Source of the DNA: [Eubacterium] eligens ATCC 27750
Lineage (GTDB): Bacteria; Bacillota; Clostridia; Lachnospirales; Lachnospiraceae
NCBI RefSeq assembly: GCF_000146185.1
Contig: NC_012778.1
Span: forward strand, 937,001 to 1,001,000
Length of the DNA: 64,000 bases
Reading direction: 5' to 3'
A program made the position numbers and the translations under genes. The notes beneath the pieces are model-generated. The model saw only the letters and a program-made list of their open reading frames with translations. It had not been told where the DNA came from and searched no databases. This document shows, piece by piece, positions 8,166 to 16,498 of the stretch (positions within the stretch are counted from its first letter, which is position 1; the number at the start of each line of letters is the position of its first letter).

Positions 8166-9222
8166 CGAAGAATGGAAGGAAATCCGTACAGGAGAGGTGG
8201 TAGACGGAAGAGTTATTGCAGTTAAGCCAGATAGAATTGTACTTAATATAGGTGGCAAATCTGATGGAATCATTACTCGTTCAGAGTATACATCAGCTCC
8301 TGATGTGGATCTTACTACTGTAGTCTCAGTTGGAGATGAGATGAAGGCTAAGGTTCTTAAATCAAACGATGGTGAGGGACAGGTTGCTCTTACATATAGA
8401 AAGCTTGTTGCAGATAATGGCAATAAGAAACTTGAAGATGCATTTAATAATCAGGAGCCAATTACAGGTGTAGCTAAGAACATCAAGGGTGGTCTTGAGG
8501 TTATCGTTGATGAAGCAAGAGTATTTATTCCTGCAAGCCTTATTTCAGATACATTTGTTAAGGATTTATCTGTATATAACGGTAAGGAAGTTACATTTGT
8601 CATCACTGAATATGATCCTAAGAACAGAAAGATTATCGGTGATTGCAAGCAGCTTATTGTTGCAGCTAAGAAGGCAGCAGCAGAGGCAGTTCTTTCTAAG
8701 ATTAAGGAAGGCGATACAATCGAAGGAACAGTTAAGAATGTTACAGATTTCGGTGCATTCATTGACTTAGGCGGTGTAGATGGTCTTCTTCACATCTCAG
8801 AGATGTCTTGGGGAAGAACAGAGAATCCTAAGAAGGTTTACAAGATTGGTGATTCAGTTAAGTGCTTTATCAAAGAGATTAACGGAGATAAGATTGCACT
8901 TTCAGTTAAGTATCCAGACCTTAATCCATGGAATAACGCAGCAGAGAAGTATGCTGTAGGTAATGTTGTTAAGGGAACAGTTGCAAGAATGACAGATTTC
9001 GGTGCATTTGTCCAGTTAGAAGATGGTATCGATGCATTACTTCATGTTTCACAGATTTCAAGAGATCGTATTGAAAAGCCATCTGACGCACTTTCAATCG
9101 GTCAGGAAATTGAAGCTAAGGTTGTTGACCTTAACGAAGCTGATAAGAAGATCAGCTTAAGCATTAAGGCATTACTTAACGACAACGAAGCTCAGGAAGA
9201 AGCTCCAGCAACAGAAGAGTAA
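8131..9222 (+). CDS. rpsA: S1 RNA-binding domain protein (ribosomal protein S1 homologue)
   Basis: A 363-residue protein of four S1 (OB-fold) repeats at roughly residues 18-85, 100-170, 188-257 and 275-343. The third and fourth are the best conserved (VTDFGAFIDLGGVDGLLHIS and MTDFGAFVQLEDGIDALLHV). The likely role is mRNA binding at the ribosome or in RNA metabolism. The start ATG 8131 follows GAGGAGGT at 8115-8122; an upstream in-frame TTG would place the start on the ribosome binding site itself. The gene overlaps ispH by 35 bases. Four repeats rather than the proteobacterial six are usual in Firmicutes. A strong terminator follows. Confidence 0.93.
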   Translation: MSEESFAQMLDNEEWKEIRTGEVVDGRVIAVKPDRIVLNIGGKSDGIITRSEYTSAPDVDLTTVVSVGDEMKAKVLKSNDGEGQVALTYRKLVADNGNKKLEDAFNNQEPITGVAKNIKGGLEVIVDEARVFIPASLISDTFVKDLSVYNGKEVTFVITEYDPKNRKIIGDCKQLIVAAKKAAAEAVLSKIKEGDTIEGTVKNVTDFGAFIDLGGVDGLLHISEMSWGRTENPKKVYKIGDSVKCFIKEINGDKIALSVKYPDLNPWNNAAEKYAVGNVVKGTVARMTDFGAFVQLEDGIDALLHVSQISRDRIEKPSDALSIGQEIEAKVVDLNEADKKISLSIKALLNDNEAQEEAPATEE

Positions 9223-9236
9223 TAAAAAGATATTAT

Positions 9237-9263
9237 AAGGGCTGTTCTCACAGCCCTTTTTTT
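9237..9263 (+). terminator. Terminator after the S1 gene
   Basis: An 8-bp stem AAGGGCTG/CAGCCCTT with a 6-base loop is followed by a run of seven T at 9257-9263. It lies between convergent genes, and the ylmH stop codon sits inside the end of the T run. Confidence 0.9.
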
Positions 9264-10017
9264 AAACATATTTTTTAAATGAAAGATAAACACGGCCTTT
9301 TTTGGTTTCTCTACCGCACCCCTGATAGATGAATTTGCCTGTTCCGCGGATAACAAGTATATCATTAGCTTTTAACTGATAGCTGTTGTTTTCCATCTGA
9401 CGGCTGTTAATGAATATTTTTCTTGCCCTGAATAATTCTACTGCCTGACTTCGGCTTAGCTTTGTGAGGCTGGCAACGGCAGCGTCAATCCGTTCACTTG
9501 CAGATAAAACTTCAATATCTTCAAGCTCAGGTGAACATTCGATATCGTTAATATCAGTCTTTGTACACTGGATATGTGTATGCTTTACTGTAGACAGGTT
9601 GTCAATTATGAAATCAGCAATATGTGAAACACAGTAAAGATAGGCGTCCTTGCCTTTTATATTTATGTCTCCAAGCATTTCTCTTTTAATTCCAAGATTC
9701 ATAAGAGCACCAAGGTAATCTCTGTGTGACAGTGATTCAGCATATTTTTCTATAAGAGGAGATATCTTTATAAGAGTTATAGGAAATTCTTCTTCATAGC
9801 CAAGAGTTTCGAAAGAACCAAACTGTATCATCTGTCTTTCACATGCATCATTGCCACCGTATGTTTTAAAAGCTACGAAATTAAGTGGGTTTTTCATCTG
9901 TGCGAATACTGACTGCTCGTTGATATCCAGGAAATTGGTATAAGTATATATATTCTGGCGGAAGGAACGATTTGCTGCGTCCATTATTTTATTTTTTAAA
10001 AGTGATTCATTATCCAT
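9262..10017 (-). CDS. ylmH: RNA-binding S4 domain protein YlmH
   Basis: A 251-residue protein. The N-terminal two-thirds match the YlmH family (a core segment AESLSHRDYLGALMNLGIKR and a GKDAYLYC motif), and residues about 178-245 are an S4 domain (SKLSRSQAVELFRARKIFIN-type start and LVIRGTGKFIYQG end), which binds structured RNA. YlmH proteins act in ribosome rescue/quality control and are usually encoded in the divisome-adjacent ylm cluster; here the gene stands alone on the minus strand between S1 and cheR. AAAGGA is 13 bases upstream of the ATG, a rather long spacing. Confidence 0.9.
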   Translation of the reverse strand: MDNESLLKNKIMDAANRSFRQNIYTYTNFLDINEQSVFAQMKNPLNFVAFKTYGGNDACERQMIQFGSFETLGYEEEFPITLIKISPLIEKYAESLSHRDYLGALMNLGIKREMLGDINIKGKDAYLYCVSHIADFIIDNLSTVKHTHIQCTKTDINDIECSPELEDIEVLSASERIDAAVASLTKLSRSQAVELFRARKIFINSRQMENNSYQLKANDILVIRGTGKFIYQGCGRETKKGRVYLSFKKYV

Positions 10018-10045
10018 TAGTTTATAAATAATCCTTTCAGGTTTT

Positions 10046-10074
10046 TTGAAAATATGATAGAATTATAACAGAAT
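10046..10074 (+). promoter_or_regulatory. Weak putative promoter for cheR
   Basis: TTGAAA, 17 bases, CAGAAT (4 of 6 in the -10 box), located 55 bases before the cheR start in the divergent ylmH-cheR gap. Confidence 0.3.
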
Positions 10075-10128
10075 TAAGAATAATTTACATTACATTTGTT
10101 TCGTGGAACGATGTAGAAAAGAGGGATT

Positions 10129-10911
10129 ATGATTAAAGATTATGAGGATTTTAAGAAATTTATCCTGAGTCTTACAACTATTGACCTTAATGCATATAAG
10201 GAAAAACAGATGAAGAGGCGTATAGATACACTTATTGCAAGATATAAGTATGATGGTTATGATAGTTATTGTAAGGCAATAAAGGAAGATACAGGGTTAA
10301 GAGAAGAATTTGTTAATTATATTACGATTAATGTATCTGAATTTTATAGAAATCCGAATCTGTGGAAGACACTGGAGGATGTTATACTGCCGGATCTGAT
10401 AAGTAAGTTCGGTCCAAGACTTAAGGTATGGAGTGCGGCATGTTCTACTGGTGATGAACCATATTCACTTGCTATGGTGCTTGCAAAGAAAGTACCTATG
10501 AGGGATATTAAGATTATTGCGACAGATCTTGATGAACAGGTTCTTGAGAAGGCTAAAGATGGTGTATATGGTGAAAACAGCATAAAGGGACTTCCTAAGG
10601 AATTTCAGGATAAGTACTTTGAAAAGATGGGCGACAGGTTTTATAAAATATCTGATGATATAAAAAGATGTGTTGAGTTTAAGAAGAGTAATCTTCTAAA
10701 GGATCCATATCCAACAGGCTGTCATCTTATTGTGTGCAGGAATGTTCTTATATATTTTACAGAAGAAGCCAAGAAAGATGTATATGAGAAGTTTAATAAA
10801 TCTTTAGTTACTGATGGGTGTCTGTTTGTAGGTAATACTGAACAGATAATCGGTTATAGGGATATGGGATACAGCTATGACCATCTTTTCTTCTACAGAA
10901 AGACTAATTAA
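10129..10911 (+). CDS. cheR: CheR-type protein-glutamate O-methyltransferase
   Basis: Uses S-adenosylmethionine to methylate glutamates on chemoreceptors. The 260-residue protein has the N-terminal helical CheR domain (residues 1-70), the SAM-binding motif VWSAACSTGDEPYSLAM near residue 105, IATDLDEQVLEKA, and the CRNVLIYF motif near 200. No other chemotaxis gene is in the window, so it stands alone; a single cheR can serve dispersed receptor genes, or the protein may methylate another target. GAGGG lies just before the start. Confidence 0.93.
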   Translation: MIKDYEDFKKFILSLTTIDLNAYKEKQMKRRIDTLIARYKYDGYDSYCKAIKEDTGLREEFVNYITINVSEFYRNPNLWKTLEDVILPDLISKFGPRLKVWSAACSTGDEPYSLAMVLAKKVPMRDIKIIATDLDEQVLEKAKDGVYGENSIKGLPKEFQDKYFEKMGDRFYKISDDIKRCVEFKKSNLLKDPYPTGCHLIVCRNVLIYFTEEAKKDVYEKFNKSLVTDGCLFVGNTEQIIGYRDMGYSYDHLFFYRKTN

Positions 10912-10912
10912 T

Positions 10913-10954
10913 AAAATGCGTAACCGGAATAATATCAGTCTGGTTACGCATTTT
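10913..10954. terminator. Bidirectional terminator between cheR and yprB
   Basis: A perfect 13-bp stem (AAAATGCGTAACC, 10913-10925, with 10942-10954) with a 16-base loop. It ends in T runs in both directions and closes two convergent genes. Confidence 0.85.
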
Positions 10955-10957
10955 TAA

Positions 10958-12070
10958 TTATGAAAATATATGATTTATAACGGAATGTATATATTTTTCT
11001 GTGTTATCAGTGCTTTTTAACAGTATATCATCTGCGTTGCAGTATCTTTCCGGGGCAGAATAATCTTTTTTAAATATGTTTAAATCACAATTATCATAGA
11101 GCGGAAGAAAGATGCCCGTCTTTTTGGTGTAACAGTTAGAAGCAGAGCATTTAACACGGTTATTACTGTCTACATATTGTGCAATGCTTTTGTGAATGGC
11201 TTCGTCTTCTGATGTCAGATAAAAATAATTCTTATAGTCTTTAAAAAAATATTTCAAAGTATCTGATATAATCGGGATTACAAGAGTTAATGTACGGTTC
11301 TTAATCAGAATATGTATATTGTCAATACATATATGTCTGTCCACGGGTACGCCTACGGGCAGAGAACATTCAGCAATCAGCCGAAGGCTCACATTTCCAT
11401 CGGAATCAGTATCTTTATCAATGACAGTATTGTCAACAGTGTAAGAATTCATAATTATTGCATAATAGGAAACAAGTGGAAGCAGGCTTAGCATTCCTTC
11501 TATATCGTCATGGTTGTGAAGAAGGAGAAGTTTCCTGTATTCGTTATGTGCTGTATCAGAAGGTTTTGCTGCAAATTTCCTGTATATATCAATAAGTTCA
11601 CCGCCTGAATACATATCTTCACGTTCTATTCCAAGAAAATGTTCAATAGTTTTCTGCTTATAGTCAGAAAGTGACAGAATAGATTTACATTTTCTGGCAG
11701 TTTTATATAAGTCAAGGCTTTCAAGATGTGAAAGGTCAAGTGCAACATTAAGATGTGCTGCACGCTCAGTAATAAAGGGAATATCGAAGGCATCCCCATT
11801 AAAATGTATTAATGTATGAAAATCTTTTAGAAAATCATTAAATGCGGATAAAATATAAGCTTCATCGGAATCGGATTCTGCAAGCCACTGTAAATAATGC
11901 GATATTCCGTTACGGAAATATACAGCGCCTATGAGGTATACTATATTATAATTTCTTGAAAATCCTGTGGTTTCTATATCAAAAAAGCAGATGCTGTCAG
12001 TATCCGGACATATTGCTTTAAGCATTGCGGTGTCTGCGTTTGTGTGCAGGGTATCATTAATAGTTATCAT
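10958..12070 (-). CDS. yprB: YprB-like ribonuclease H-fold 3'-5' exonuclease domain protein
   Basis: A 370-residue protein whose N-terminal half is a DEDD-type exonuclease fold: CFFDIETTGFSRNYNIVYLI supplies the DxE pair near residue 30, HFNGDAFDIPFI the next Asp near 100, and LLHNHDDIEGML the final Asp near 190. This matches YprB/RNase_H_2 family proteins, which in Bacillus sit beside a helicase gene; here there is no helicase. The C-terminal 150 residues have no motif I recognise. The start ATG is preceded by GAGGA. Confidence 0.85.
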   Translation of the reverse strand: MITINDTLHTNADTAMLKAICPDTDSICFFDIETTGFSRNYNIVYLIGAVYFRNGISHYLQWLAESDSDEAYILSAFNDFLKDFHTLIHFNGDAFDIPFITERAAHLNVALDLSHLESLDLYKTARKCKSILSLSDYKQKTIEHFLGIEREDMYSGGELIDIYRKFAAKPSDTAHNEYRKLLLLHNHDDIEGMLSLLPLVSYYAIIMNSYTVDNTVIDKDTDSDGNVSLRLIAECSLPVGVPVDRHICIDNIHILIKNRTLTLVIPIISDTLKYFFKDYKNYFYLTSEDEAIHKSIAQYVDSNNRVKCSASNCYTKKTGIFLPLYDNCDLNIFKKDYSAPERYCNADDILLKSTDNTEKYIHSVINHIFS

Positions 12071-12087
12071 AAAAAATCCTCGTTTTA

Positions 12088-12114
12088 GGTTTGATTAGAC
12101 AAACCGATTGTTAA
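12088..12114. promoter_or_regulatory. Palindrome and Rex-like half site between yprB and rnfC
   Basis: GGTTTG (12088-12093), six bases, CAAACC (12100-12105) is a perfect inverted repeat just upstream of yprB. It is followed by TTGTTAA (12108-12114), the half site of the clostridial Rex operator, but the matching second half TTAACAA is absent. It could be an operator for either divergent gene. Confidence 0.3.
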
Positions 12115-12229
12115 AAAAGTACTCATTTTCTCTTATTATATAGGAATATATACACAAAAAAAAGTAGATTTTTGCTATTTATTGAGATAAAATACTATTT
12201 AATAAAAACTTTATAAGGAGAAATATGTC

Positions 12230-13549
12230 ATGGGAAAGTGTACATTTAAAGGTGGATGTCATCCTTATGACGGTAAAGAGTTTTCTAAGGATAAACCAAT
12301 CAAAGAACTCTTTCCAGCCGTAGGAGAGATGGTGTTCCCGCTTTCACAGCACATCGGCGCACCTGCTAAGCCAGTTGTTGCCAAGGGCGACTATGTCCTT
12401 GCAGGCCAGCTGATAGCCGAGGCAGGTGGATTTGTTTCTGCGAACATTCATTCATCTGTATCAGGTACTGTTAAAGCTATTGAGCCAAGAACATTGGCTA
12501 CAGGCGGTAAGTGCAATTCTATCATTATCGAGAATGATGGCGAATTCAAAGAAGTTGAATATACACCTATGAAGTTCGAGGATCTTACTAAGGACGTTAT
12601 CTTAGAAAGAATCAAGGCTGCTGGTGTTGTAGGTATGGGAGGAGCTGGTTTCCCAACTAATGTTAAGCTCTCTCCAAAGAATCCTGAAGCCATAGATTAC
12701 ATTATCGTTAATGGAGCAGAGTGTGAGCCTTACCTTACATCTGATTACAGAAGATTATTAGAAGAATCAGACAAGGTTGTTATGGGTCTTAAGATTGCTC
12801 TTAAGATATTTGACCATGCTAAGGGAATTATCGGTATTGAAGATAATAAGCCTGAGGCAATAAGAATCATGCAGGAAGCTACAGCTTCTGAGCCTGATAT
12901 TGAAGTTAAGCCATTAAAGACTAAGTATCCACAGGGAGGAGAGCGTAGTCTTATATATGCAACAACAGGAAGAGCTATTAATTCAAGTATGCTTCCAGCT
13001 GATGCAGGCTGTATCGTACATAATGTTGATACAATATTCTCAATCTATCTTTCAGTTATAGAAGGTAAGCCTCTTACTAAGAGAATATGTACTGTAACAG
13101 GCGACGGAGTTAAAGAGCCTGGCAACTTCTATGTATGGTTAGGAACTAATTACAGACAGCTTCTTGACGCTGCCGGTGGTCCTGTAGGAGAACCTGAGAA
13201 ATATATTTCCGGTGGTCCTATGATGGGATTTGCCATGTACAGTCTTGACGTACCTGTTGTTAAGGGAAGTTCATCACTTCTTGTATTCCAGAAGGATATC
13301 GTATCTAAGACCACATCTTCTGCATGTATAAGATGTGGTAAATGTGGTGAGGCATGTCCGGAACACCTTCTTCCAGCAAAGCTTGCCGGTTTTGCATCAC
13401 GTAATGATGAAGAAGGCTTTACTAAGTTCGATGGTATGGAATGTGTAATGTGCGGAAGCTGTTCATATGTCTGTCCAGCCAAGAGACCATTAACACAGCA
13501 GATTAAGGCTATGAGAAGTACAGTACTTGCTAACAGAAGAAAGAAGTAG
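12230..13549 (+). CDS. rnfC: Rnf complex electron transport subunit RnfC
   Basis: Peripheral NADH-side subunit (439 residues) of the Rnf ferredoxin:NAD+ oxidoreductase. Residues 130-150 hold the GMGGAGFPT glycine-rich NADH/FMN motif with NGAECEPYL; near the C-terminus are two [4Fe-4S] motifs, CIRCGKCGEACPEH and CVMCGSCSYVCPAK. Length is normal for Firmicutes. The ATG follows AAGGAG at 12215-12220. First gene of a gap-free rnfCDGEAB operon; I could not identify a convincing -35/-10 pair in the 160 bases upstream. Confidence 0.97.
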   Translation: MGKCTFKGGCHPYDGKEFSKDKPIKELFPAVGEMVFPLSQHIGAPAKPVVAKGDYVLAGQLIAEAGGFVSANIHSSVSGTVKAIEPRTLATGGKCNSIIIENDGEFKEVEYTPMKFEDLTKDVILERIKAAGVVGMGGAGFPTNVKLSPKNPEAIDYIIVNGAECEPYLTSDYRRLLEESDKVVMGLKIALKIFDHAKGIIGIEDNKPEAIRIMQEATASEPDIEVKPLKTKYPQGGERSLIYATTGRAINSSMLPADAGCIVHNVDTIFSIYLSVIEGKPLTKRICTVTGDGVKEPGNFYVWLGTNYRQLLDAAGGPVGEPEKYISGGPMMGFAMYSLDVPVVKGSSSLLVFQKDIVSKTTSSACIRCGKCGEACPEHLLPAKLAGFASRNDEEGFTKFDGMECVMCGSCSYVCPAKRPLTQQIKAMRSTVLANRRKK

Positions 13550-13566
13550 AAAGGTGGGCAATCAAA

Positions 13567-14547
13567 GTGAGTGAGATTTTTAACGTATCGACTAATCCTC
13601 ATGTGCGAAGCGGGAATACTACTCAGACAATAATGAGAGATGTTCTTATTGCTTTAACTCCTGCCAGCATATTTGGTATAGTTAATTTTGGCCTCGATGC
13701 ACTGCTTCGTATAGTAATCGGTATTGTTACTTGTGTAGCATGTGAGGCATTATATCAGTATTTCATGCATAAGAAAGTTACTGTTACAGATTTAAGTGCA
13801 GCAGTAACAGGTCTTCTTATTGCATTAAATATTCCATCAACATTAAATGTTGGTTTTGAAATCGTAGGATGTGTATTTGCAATTATCGTAGTTAAGCAGC
13901 TTTTTGGAGGACTTGGACAGAACTTCATGAACCCTGCTCTTGCAGCAAGATGTTTCCTTCTTATTGCATATACAGGTCCGATGACTAATTTCGTTACATC
14001 TAACGGATTTTTAGACGCATATTCAGGAGCAACACCTCTTGCGCTCCTTAAGCCTGGTGCAGAATCAACAGGCGTTGTTTCATTAGCTAAGATGTTTATT
14101 GGTACAACAGGTGGTGTTATCGGTGAGACTTCAGCAATCTGCCTTCTTTTAGGTGGTATCTACCTCCTTGCAAGAAAGGTTATTAACTGGAGAATACCTG
14201 TAACATATGTAGGTGTATTTGCAGTGCTTATATTCCTTTTTGCACCAGGACATCATTTCGATGTAATCTACATGCTTGAGGAAGTATGTGGTGGTGGACT
14301 TTTACTTGGTGCCATCTTCATGGCGACAGATTATGTAACTTCACCAATTACACCTAATGGTAAAATTGTATTTGGCTGCTGCTTAGGTCTTCTTACATTC
14401 ATTTTCAGAATGTATGGTGGTTCAGCAGAAGGCGTTTCATATGCAATTATCTTCTGTAACCTCTTAGTTCCTCTTATTGAGAGAGTAACAGTTCCTAAGT
14501 CATTTGGTAAGAAGAAGCCAGAGAAGAAAGCAAAGGAGGCTGCATAA
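13567..14547 (+). CDS. rnfD: Rnf complex membrane subunit RnfD
   Basis: Integral membrane flavoprotein (326 residues) with about nine or ten helices, which forms part of the ion path. The motif YSGATPLALL near residue 155 contains the threonine to which FMN is covalently attached by ApbE in this family. FMNPALAARCFL and a C-terminal MATDYVTSPITPNG are also typical. The start is GTG at 13567 after AAAGGTGGG. The C-terminus is a lysine-rich tail (KKKPEKKAKEAA). Confidence 0.96.
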   Translation: MSEIFNVSTNPHVRSGNTTQTIMRDVLIALTPASIFGIVNFGLDALLRIVIGIVTCVACEALYQYFMHKKVTVTDLSAAVTGLLIALNIPSTLNVGFEIVGCVFAIIVVKQLFGGLGQNFMNPALAARCFLLIAYTGPMTNFVTSNGFLDAYSGATPLALLKPGAESTGVVSLAKMFIGTTGGVIGETSAICLLLGGIYLLARKVINWRIPVTYVGVFAVLIFLFAPGHHFDVIYMLEEVCGGGLLLGAIFMATDYVTSPITPNGKIVFGCCLGLLTFIFRMYGGSAEGVSYAIIFCNLLVPLIERVTVPKSFGKKKPEKKAKEAA

Positions 14548-14548
14548 G

Positions 14549-15163
14549 ATGAAGAAAATAGTTAAAGATGCATTAGTTTTATTTGCTATAACACTTGTAG
14601 CCGGAATTCTTCTTGGTGTTGTATATCAGATAACACTTGATCCTATTGCAAAGGCTAATGAGAATGCTAAGGAAAAGGCTTACAAAGCAGTTCTTGCAGA
14701 AGCAGACAGCTTTGAGACAATAGATGCCCTTCCTTCTGATGATGATATTAATGCTTCATCAGACATTGACTTCTCTAAGGATAAGGTCAATGAAGTTGCT
14801 ATAGGAAAGAAAGGCAGCGAGACAGCAGGTTATGTTGTAACAGTTACAGATAGTGATGGTTACGGCGGAGATATCAAGTTTACAGTTGGTATTTCAACAG
14901 ATGGAAAGGTACTTGGAGTATCATTCCTTTCAATCAGCGAAACTGCTGGTCTTGGTATGAGAGCTAAACAGGATCCATCATTTACATCACAGTTTACAGC
15001 TAAGTCTGATGCAGTTGCATCATTTTCAGTAGTAACAGATGGTTCAGCATCAGAAAGCAATGCTAATGTTGATGCAATCGGTGGTTCTACAATTACTTCT
15101 AAATCAGTCACAAAGGGTGTAAATTATGCGCTTGCAGTTTACAAGCTTGTGGCAGGAAACTAG
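14549..15163 (+). CDS. rnfG: Rnf complex subunit RnfG (FMN-binding)
   Basis: A 204-residue protein with one N-terminal membrane helix and an extracytoplasmic FMN_bind domain. The flavinylation site reads DAIGGSTITSK near residue 180, whereas the usual motif is D-x-x-SGAT; the threonine acceptor is kept but SGA is GGS. LGMRAKQDP matches the conserved GLGxx segment. The ATG 14549 sits one base after the rnfD stop with AAAGGAGG at 14532-14539. Confidence 0.95.
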   Translation: MKKIVKDALVLFAITLVAGILLGVVYQITLDPIAKANENAKEKAYKAVLAEADSFETIDALPSDDDINASSDIDFSKDKVNEVAIGKKGSETAGYVVTVTDSDGYGGDIKFTVGISTDGKVLGVSFLSISETAGLGMRAKQDPSFTSQFTAKSDAVASFSVVTDGSASESNANVDAIGGSTITSKSVTKGVNYALAVYKLVAGN

Positions 15164-15176
15164 GGAGGTGCGGACT

Positions 15177-15860
15177 TTGAATAAATGTATAGAAAGACTT
15201 TATAATGGTATTATTAAAGAGAATCCTACCCTGGTACTTACACTTGGTATGTGTCCTACACTTGCGGTTACTACATCAGCAATCAATGGTATAGGTATGG
15301 GACTTTCTTCTACAGTAGTACTTGCATTATCAAACCTTATGATTTCATTACTTCGTAAGGCTATTCCAGATGGTGTAAGAATGCCAGCGTTCATCGTTGT
15401 CGTTGCATCATTTGTTACAATGGTACAGTTCCTTATGCAGGGCTTCCTGCCAAGTCTGTACGACTCACTTGGAATATATATTCCTCTTATAGTTGTTAAC
15501 TGTATTATCCTTGGACGTGCGGAAGCCTATGCTTCTAAGAATCCTCCAATTCCTTCATTCTTTGATGGAATAGGTATGGGACTTGGATTCACAATTGCTA
15601 TCACAATCCTTGGAGCAATAAGAGAGCTTATCGGTGGCGGTACAATTTTCTCAGATGGTACTAACGCATTATTTGATCTCTCAACAATCGGTTACACACC
15701 AGCAAGTATCTTTATCCTTGCACCAGGAGCGTTCTTTGTTCTTGCATTCATGATTGCTATTATGAACAGAATTAAGAGAAAGAAAGGCATGAAGCCTGCA
15801 GAAGTTCCTGACTACACAGAAGAGATAGAAGAAGCTAAGGCTGAGGCTAAGAATAACTAA
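15177..15860 (+). CDS. rnfE: Rnf complex membrane subunit RnfE
   Basis: Polytopic subunit (227 residues, about six helices) homologous to RnfA and NqrD. The N-terminal LYNGIIKENPTLVLTLGMCP motif holds the cysteine that, with a cysteine of RnfA, binds the intramembrane iron-sulfur centre in studied Rnf/Nqr complexes; NCIILGRAEAYASKN carries the second. The start is TTG at 15177 after GGGAGG (15163-15168). The C-terminal tail is acidic and Glu/Ala-rich. Confidence 0.95.
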   Translation: MNKCIERLYNGIIKENPTLVLTLGMCPTLAVTTSAINGIGMGLSSTVVLALSNLMISLLRKAIPDGVRMPAFIVVVASFVTMVQFLMQGFLPSLYDSLGIYIPLIVVNCIILGRAEAYASKNPPIPSFFDGIGMGLGFTIAITILGAIRELIGGGTIFSDGTNALFDLSTIGYTPASIFILAPGAFFVLAFMIAIMNRIKRKKGMKPAEVPDYTEEIEEAKAEAKNN

Positions 15861-15871
15861 GGGAGGTAAAT

Positions 15872-16483
15872 ATGGGATATTTTTCACAGTTATTATTGAT
15901 AGCTGTAAGTACAGCAATTGTCAATAATGTAGTTTTAAGCCAGTTCCTCGGTTTGTGTCCTTTCCTTGGAGTTTCTAAGAAGATAAACACAGCAGCAGGA
16001 ATGGGTGGCGCTGTTATCGGCGTTATCACTATTTCATCAGCTGTCTGCAGTCTTATATATGACTGTATACTTACACCGCTTAAGCTTACATATCTGAATA
16101 CAATTGTATTCATCCTTGTAATTGCGGCACTTGTTCAGTTTGTTGAAATGTTTTTAAAGAAGACATCACCATCTCTTTATGAAGCACTTGGTGTATACCT
16201 TCCACTTATTACAACTAACTGTGCAGTACTTGGTATTGCACTTACTAACGTACAGAACTATAACACAGCAGCAGGACTTAATATTGGTCAGAAGCTTTTA
16301 GATTCTGTAGTCAGTGGATTAGGAACAGCTGTTGGTTTTACAATAGCAATCATAATCATGGCTGGTATACGTGAAAGAAACGAATTCAATGATGTTCCGG
16401 AAAGCTTTAAGGGAATGCCTATTGTATTACTTACTGCAGGACTTATGGCTATCGCATTCTTTGGATTTTCAGGTATTATTTAA
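15872..16483 (+). CDS. rnfA: Rnf complex membrane subunit RnfA
   Basis: A 203-residue polytopic partner of RnfE with about six helices. NNVVLSQFLGLCPFLGVS holds the first conserved cysteine and LITTNCAVLGIAL the second, as expected for the intramembrane iron-sulfur site. FKGMPIVLLTAGLMAIAFFGF is the typical C-terminal end. It lies 11 bases after rnfE with GGGAGG upstream. Confidence 0.96.
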   Translation: MGYFSQLLLIAVSTAIVNNVVLSQFLGLCPFLGVSKKINTAAGMGGAVIGVITISSAVCSLIYDCILTPLKLTYLNTIVFILVIAALVQFVEMFLKKTSPSLYEALGVYLPLITTNCAVLGIALTNVQNYNTAAGLNIGQKLLDSVVSGLGTAVGFTIAIIIMAGIRERNEFNDVPESFKGMPIVLLTAGLMAIAFFGFSGII

Positions 16484-16498
16484 GAGGAGGACGACAAG

